Positions 12,501-19,300 of a stretch of 64,000 nt of DNA are shown one piece after another (position 1 is the stretch's first letter; every line of letters starts with the position of its first letter). Source of the DNA: Astropecten irregularis (lineage: Eukaryota; Echinodermata; Asteroidea; Paxillosida; Astropectinidae). The position numbers and the translations under genes were made by a program. A model generated the notes under the pieces. The model saw only the letters and a list, made by a program, of their open reading frames with translations, was not told the origin of the DNA and ran no database searches. The DNA lies in NCBI GenBank assembly GCA_963971285.1, contig OZ020247.1, positions 9,196,614 to 9,260,613 on the forward strand, read 5' to 3'.

Positions 12501-15500
12501 AAGCTGCTTCGGATGGCATTTTAGCGTATCCTGCCTCGGACGTGGATTTGCAAGATCAAATGTGGCGAGTTAAGCCCTTTTCACACGACGCCAACAAAAC
12601 TCTCAACCATTGAGACATTTTCTCATGGTTGCGAAATCTTACAAAACGGTTTTACGCTGGCTTCTTTTGCGTCCTTTCACACGGCACAGTGTAACATTTC
12701 GCAAGCCTCCCTTGTGACGGAACACGGGTAATCGATAAACTATGCATTTATGAATGTAAAACGCTGCTAGTCCCATCACGACGCTGAGGTTGCGCGTGAA
12801 GCGTGCAGGAGTGCACGCGGTCTGCAAAGGGAAGAAAAACATAGAAAACACACGCATGCGCATTGCATAGCACTTCGCAAGGGACCCTTGAGAAATGTTG
12901 TTGTAGGTCTGGACCTCGGTCAAAATCTCTCAAGGATTCACCAGGGACATTGGTCACTATCAAGCATTGGTATCCTTTCACACGATTACACTTTTGTAAG
13001 ATTTCGCAACCGTGAGAGAATTTCTCAATGGTTGAGAGTTTTTTTGGCGTCGTGTGAAAAGGCCTTAAGATCCGCGGCGTACAAACAGGCCCTAAATGTC
13101 CTCAGAAGACAGAGGGTACACATGATATGGGATTTTCAAGGCATTGTATTCAGCTTTGCTGATCATGCCGATTAACAAAACACGAAGTCACTAATAGATA
13201 GGCCTTTCCAAATCATCCATGTATTGTTATTGTAAGACAATAGGAGGTTTTGTTTTGTTTGTCTTGGGTGGGGGGTGGTGCTTTTTGTTCTATTTGTTTG
13301 TTTGTTGTTTGTTTCTTTGTTTGTCAACAATGTGTGTTAGCAGTTGATATGTGCATGTATACAGGTGTACTGAATCAGCCTAAGTCTTATGATGTACATA
13401 TGTTTTAAGGTACTATCATACTTTGGTAGCATACAGAAACAAAAATCTGCACAGATGTACCTATGTCTTACATGGTATACAGATGGTGATGGTAGAAACA
13501 TAGGCCTACCGTTTAAGAAACCTACCATCTGCCTGAAATGCTGTATTTATCCAGAAAATAGTTAAACCAATGACCAAAAACAATTTTGATCTTTGAAAGA
13601 TGAACAAATATCAGTGAAAATATTCGTTTTTTAAACCATGCAAATTTTTCACTGTTTTATCAAAAAGTGGCCACCGTATGGTACTGGAAATTTCACATAT
13701 GACTGTCACTGTATCTTTCTTGATATTTTTGCTTGTGAATCTGTATTTCTTTGATAAAAACCAAAGTATGATTTAACCTTTAAATCATAGCCTGGCAAGC
13801 TTGCAGTACGGAGCAGGCCTGTGACAAGTGTGTGTGTTTGTTTGTGTGGGATACTGGAGGCAGGAAGCGTTCTTGTTTTTGTTCGTCTCAGCCGCACCAT
13901 TTCAAGTCCTTCAAATGCTATATAAAGCAATCTGATTCAATTTGATCTCCTATAATTGCTGTTTTTCAGTATTCGATCATTTCTCTTCGACATTTGAAAG
14001 TGAATCTTCTGTATCGTATGTCTTTTGATATTAAGCGTGGAAGGGGAAAAATATATTTAAGGAGCTTCACAGAACTACTTGAGTGGAATTCTTAGCAGTA
14101 AGCCGATATAAATGTACACAACCAACTCGCCAATGTACACAAAAATGCTATCCATGCCGAACCTGTTGTAGGTACACTTCAAGAATCAGCTGTGTAAAAA
14201 AGATGCATACATGCGACTCGTATACGCGTAGCCCCCCTCCTACATAAAGAGGATGTCTAGGAACGTTGTAGACTGTCAATCGAAGGAGGATATTGTATAT
14301 CGGCACAAGGTGTGGGGTTTCTTTAGTCCTCGCGTCGGGCACGGTGTACTATGAGACTCGGCAATTCAGAGATTTGAGTGGTCAATTAAGCAGCGTGTAG
14401 TAGTAGTCCGTTGTACCCGTGTTTGATCAATTATTGGCAATGTGGGTTGAAAATGCCGCTATGTACTTCGCTCTGTCTGCATTCTTCCTCTGAGTGTCTT
14501 GTAAGTGTCGTCTCGGGGTAAACAACTTTCCAAGTACGCAGCACTTTTCTTTCGTGGTTTTTCTGTTGACCGTAGACTCCAAGAATAGCATTTTATTTCC
14601 TTTGTGGCTTTATAGTCAAACAGCAATCAACTGGGCCGGGTAAAGCCACACGCTCGAAGGCAGAAGGTGGTGTCTAAAAGGAAAAAAGAGGGATAGTGTG
14701 TGGTACTGTCATCAAACAAGACCAAATGAAGAATTACACATCAGAATTTTTGTTTGTTTGGGTTTTTTTTTCTGTGTATTGTTCATGACGTTTGGAGACA
14801 TTGTGCAAATACAAATATTGTTTCTGGTGAATGCCGTTATTATTTTTTGGGAGAGGGACTGAGATACGGGTATAGTCTAAGTATCACCCATTCTACTCCG
14901 TGTCACTACATACGAACGTCTGATCAGCCAATCAGATCTGTTTTGAGAACATTTCCGTCAGGATCGTGACAGAGGATGTTGATTGGTCAATTTCACGCGT
15001 CTGCAACAGCTACCGGTAGCTATCTATGGGCCTTTTCGAAACGGAGGCTTAGGCTCAGGCTCCAGCTCTGATATCCATTTGCTGAAAATATAGGTTGTGG
15101 TTTTTCAATGAAGCTGAAGCTCTGTTTTCCTTTTCATACCAGAGAATATATATACCTGAGAACCGCAGCCAAATGTCTCTATTTTGATGCCCATTGTTTT
15201 AGAATGGATTCACGAAATGGAGCCGGAGTCTGAAGCGGAGCCTGAGCCTCTGTTTTGAAAACGCCCTTAGTGATAGACGCACTAGCCTTAGCGTACGATG
15301 GTATATGCCCCCTGATTGGTCAAAACTTAAAGGTCATTGCTGTATTGGCTTGCATAATTAATCAGGAAATCTGCATGCATGTGATAACATAGACTAGGGT
15401 GAAGGTAGTCTAGGAATGAAAGAGACAAGCTTCTTAAAGCGTGTATCATACTTTGGTTTTTATCAAAGAAATATAGATTCATGGGCAAAAATATCAAGAC

Positions 15501-16271
15501 AGATACAGTAACAGTCATCTGTGAAAATTTCAGTCCCATACGGTGCCCAATTTTTGAGAAAACAGTGAAAAACGGCCACAGTATTTCTTAAGTCTTTTCT
15601 CTTTTATTTCTGATCTTTTAAAAGATCAAAAAGATTTTCAGTCGTTGTGTTACTAATTTCTAGATAAATACACCATTTCAGGCGGAGAAATTTTAACGGT
15701 TTGTTTCTACCACCACCATCTTCATACCCTGTAAGTTATACGTAAATCTGTGAACAGTTCTTTTTTGATTTCCTACCAAAGTATGAACTACCTCTTAAAA
15801 TACCGGTAATAGATGACACAAATGTAAGTACACAAAGATCAGAACATTAGAGATCTTGATTTCTCATTTTGAGAAAGACACAGAAATCATTGATTTTGTT
15901 CCCCTCGCCGTGTGGCTGGGAAAAGTCGCTTGACAGTTTGATGTGTATCCATGATACAATTCAATAAAAAAAAAAATTTGAGTGGAGTTTGCCATGTGCT
16001 TTTTAGGAATACCCGGTACATGCATATACGCGTAGATGTTAACTGGCAAATTGCAGACAGTGCACCGAGCTGCCGAATCAGCAAGGGAAATTTTGTAGTG
16101 GCCGTTGGCTGGCTAGCTCTGGCTCGGAGAAGAAGAAGAGCACTTCATCTTGTTCGCCGGCACACTGCTGAGACATCAGTCATTATCCCGGTAGGGCGGC
16201 CGATACGACTGGAGATTACAAAAGTGCCTGCAATTTGATTGCAATCGATTTGAGTTTAAAATTTGTGTCGT

Positions 16272-16308
<37 letters not shown>

Positions 16309-19300
16309 GTGGCCCATTCCTCAACTTGCGTGTTGGATCATTTTTGCCTGTGGAGGTTTTAAAGGTGTCCCTGGTTATTTTTCCCCTCTCCTGTGGAACT
16401 GCAGGAGGAAGGAAGGGGGAGGGGGGCGTCCACACTCCAGCAAACGTGTATTCGAGATAAAATTCTGCTTGTAGTGTTATTGTTTGGCGAGCCCCTTAAG
16501 GTATAGAAGTCCCATGAAATAACTTCAGTGAAATGAACACCGTATCTCCGGACCCTATGATCCCGCCCGTATGTCAACAATACACGGGCGTGAAATGGCT
16601 GGTTGTCGCAATGTCTGCAAGCTACTCGTATTATAAACGTGTCAAATCAAATACCTGTTATGATTACAAAGATAAGGTTCCACACTTCTTCCGCCCCCCT
16701 CCCCCCTCCTGTTCTTTCTTTCGTCTTTTGTGTCGTTGACACAATTCTGTCGGCAGCTGCCATCTTTAAAACGCCCCGTGGAGAAGAAGTCGCGAGCCGC
16801 GACGAGAAATTGAATCACGTCCAAAGTCGGAGTTGATTAACAATCATTGCTGGGGGCCGATTTGATGCTGTGGAAATGCTGGCCCCCCATCACTCCGCGG
16901 CCGGGATTTTGTGATCATATCGCACCGGCTCGTGTACATATTTATATTGACTCAATACAGCGGATATATTTGACTTGCTGGCATACGGGGACAAACACAC
17001 ACGTTTTGGTTTCGGTACAATCACACACGTGTACTATTTGTGTCATTCAGATCAGTTCGTTGAACTGAGGCAAGATTCATAATGCTACTAAGCTGAATTT
17101 TTCTTTTAATTCTGTAAAGCTCCAAAATGTATTCCTTGCCACCACCCCCCATCCCCCACCAAAAAAAAATGGAAAAAAGAACAGCTCTTTAGCCACAGTT
17201 TTGATCAGCAATTAAATAGTTTTACGCAAGAATACTTTGAACTCAGAAATATTTTGTTTGCTTTATATTAGTTCCATAGAATCCTTCCCTTCCCTGTCCC
17301 ACTGTGACAGAATAATAATAAAACTTGATTTTATATGTGTGTTAAAAAGGCCCTGAAACACCTTCTAATGTACCACGAAGCCCTACGATCAATCGTAACT
17401 TGAGTTACGAAGAATAACCCATCGTATCCTACGTAGGGCTGCAATGTACTGTATTAGTCCTACGATTGCAGTTACGATGAATTTGGTGAAATCGACCCCA
17501 GTGGCCGATTTCACTCAAGCTTTGCGATCATCGTAAGGCGCAAATCCATCGCTTAACGGAAAATCGTTCGTTACTTTGCATAGCAATTTTCTGTTTAGCG
17601 ATGGATTTGGGCGTTACGATGATCGCAAAGCGTTAGTGAAATTGCCCACTGCATCCTTCAGAGATAAGTGCCCACTATTTTCTTTCCGTTTGTGGAAATC
17701 ATTAGCAAAAGCATTTCATGAACATAATCAGTCAAATCTTGAATAGGTCGAATTGAGCACGAACGTACGAGATAAGAAGAAGTAATTTGACACAGCATAA
17801 TGAGGAATAATAAGCAAGAAACCTTGAGGCATTTCAAAGTCCATAATCGGCATCCACACATCCCAAGAAAAAAAAACAAATAATAACCAAAAACAACAGT
17901 GAAGTGACAAGTGAAGAACAGATTTTGAAAACGGACAGAATCCCCCGTGGCTTTTGAGAAAAACAAAATGGGATGTCCATTGAAAAGACCGTTTCCATGC
18001 CAATTTTGATTTTTTTTTCTCCTTTTTAAGTTCTTCGCAAATAAATTTCAGACTTTGAAGCAATTGTTTGCTTCCAGGCTGCTGTCACGTACTCTGCACA
18101 TCAAACATTCATGTGTACCTGTAGGCGGCAATTACTCACACACAAATTGGTTTTTTGAAGGGTGACATTCCTCGTTTTGCCTCGGCAGGTCAATATTTAA
18201 TGGAGGGGGGGGGGATTTTTGTTTTTCTTGAGCATTGAGAGTTTTCTTATCATTCCTAAGCCTGTAATGTAACTATGGCATATTTTTGAAAATCAAAAGA
18301 TTGTGTAATGTTATTGTGAAAGAATAATTATAATTAGTATTTCATTACCACATGGGAAACTGACTGGTTAAAGTCATTATTAGTCATTGACATGTGAACA
18401 AAGAAAAAATTGACTCGAGTGGGATTCAAACCAGCGACCGCCAGAAGGTCAGAGATGAAAATTTGAATTACGCTCCAGTCAATTTGTCTTTGTTCTCTTT
18501 TCAACGAGGAGGATTATTATTATTATAAACACACAGGGATTTTCCAAGCATGAAAAGTCTTCCTTGATCAAACAGGATTGCCAACCAAATGTTCATGTGA
18601 CGTTTACTGCTTTTGACTTTTATTACTCCACTGTTTGCTGGGCATAACATTCACAAGGTGTTTTGGCTGGCATACTGATTTTATTTACCAATGTTGGTGC
18701 TTAGGCTGATTGTGGTGCTTAAGCAGTTCTATGAAATTGGCCCCTGCTCATCAACCAACATATTGACCTAACATGTACATGTAAACATTTTGTAATGCCT
18801 GGAGTTTCAGTTAGTATCACACTTTGGTAGCATACCAAAACAGAAATCTTCACAGATTTACCTATAACTTACAGGGTATGAAGAAGGTGATGGTAGAAAC
18901 ATACCGTTAAGATATTTCTGCCCGAAATGCTATATTTATCCAGAAAAGGGTAAAATCAGTGACCAAAATTATTTTTTATCTTTTAAAGATCAAAAATAAA
19001 AGAGAAAAGCCTTAACCAGGTGTTAATAAATACTGTGGCTGTTTTTCACTCTTTTCTCCTAAAGTGGGCACTGTATGGGACTGACATTTTCACAGATGAC
19101 TGTTACTGTATCTTCCTTGATATTTTTGCCCATGAATCTGCATTTCTTTGAAAAAAGGGCCTGACTCTTTGATCCGAGCAGGATCTTTCTCAAAGGCATA
19201 GGCTTATTGTTAAGTTTTTTGTTTTTTCCTCCAACCACAGGTGTCAGAGCTGCAGAGCAAGATGTCATTCATGACAACGACCATGGTGGACGTAGCGCAG

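Noticed and set aside
15327..15539. Recurring small protein starting MGLKFSQMTVTVS at many sites
   Set aside because: It is the same antisense piece of K1 MITEs (also near 30277, 35142, 47416, 53602); the frame is broken at different places and is part of non-coding elements.
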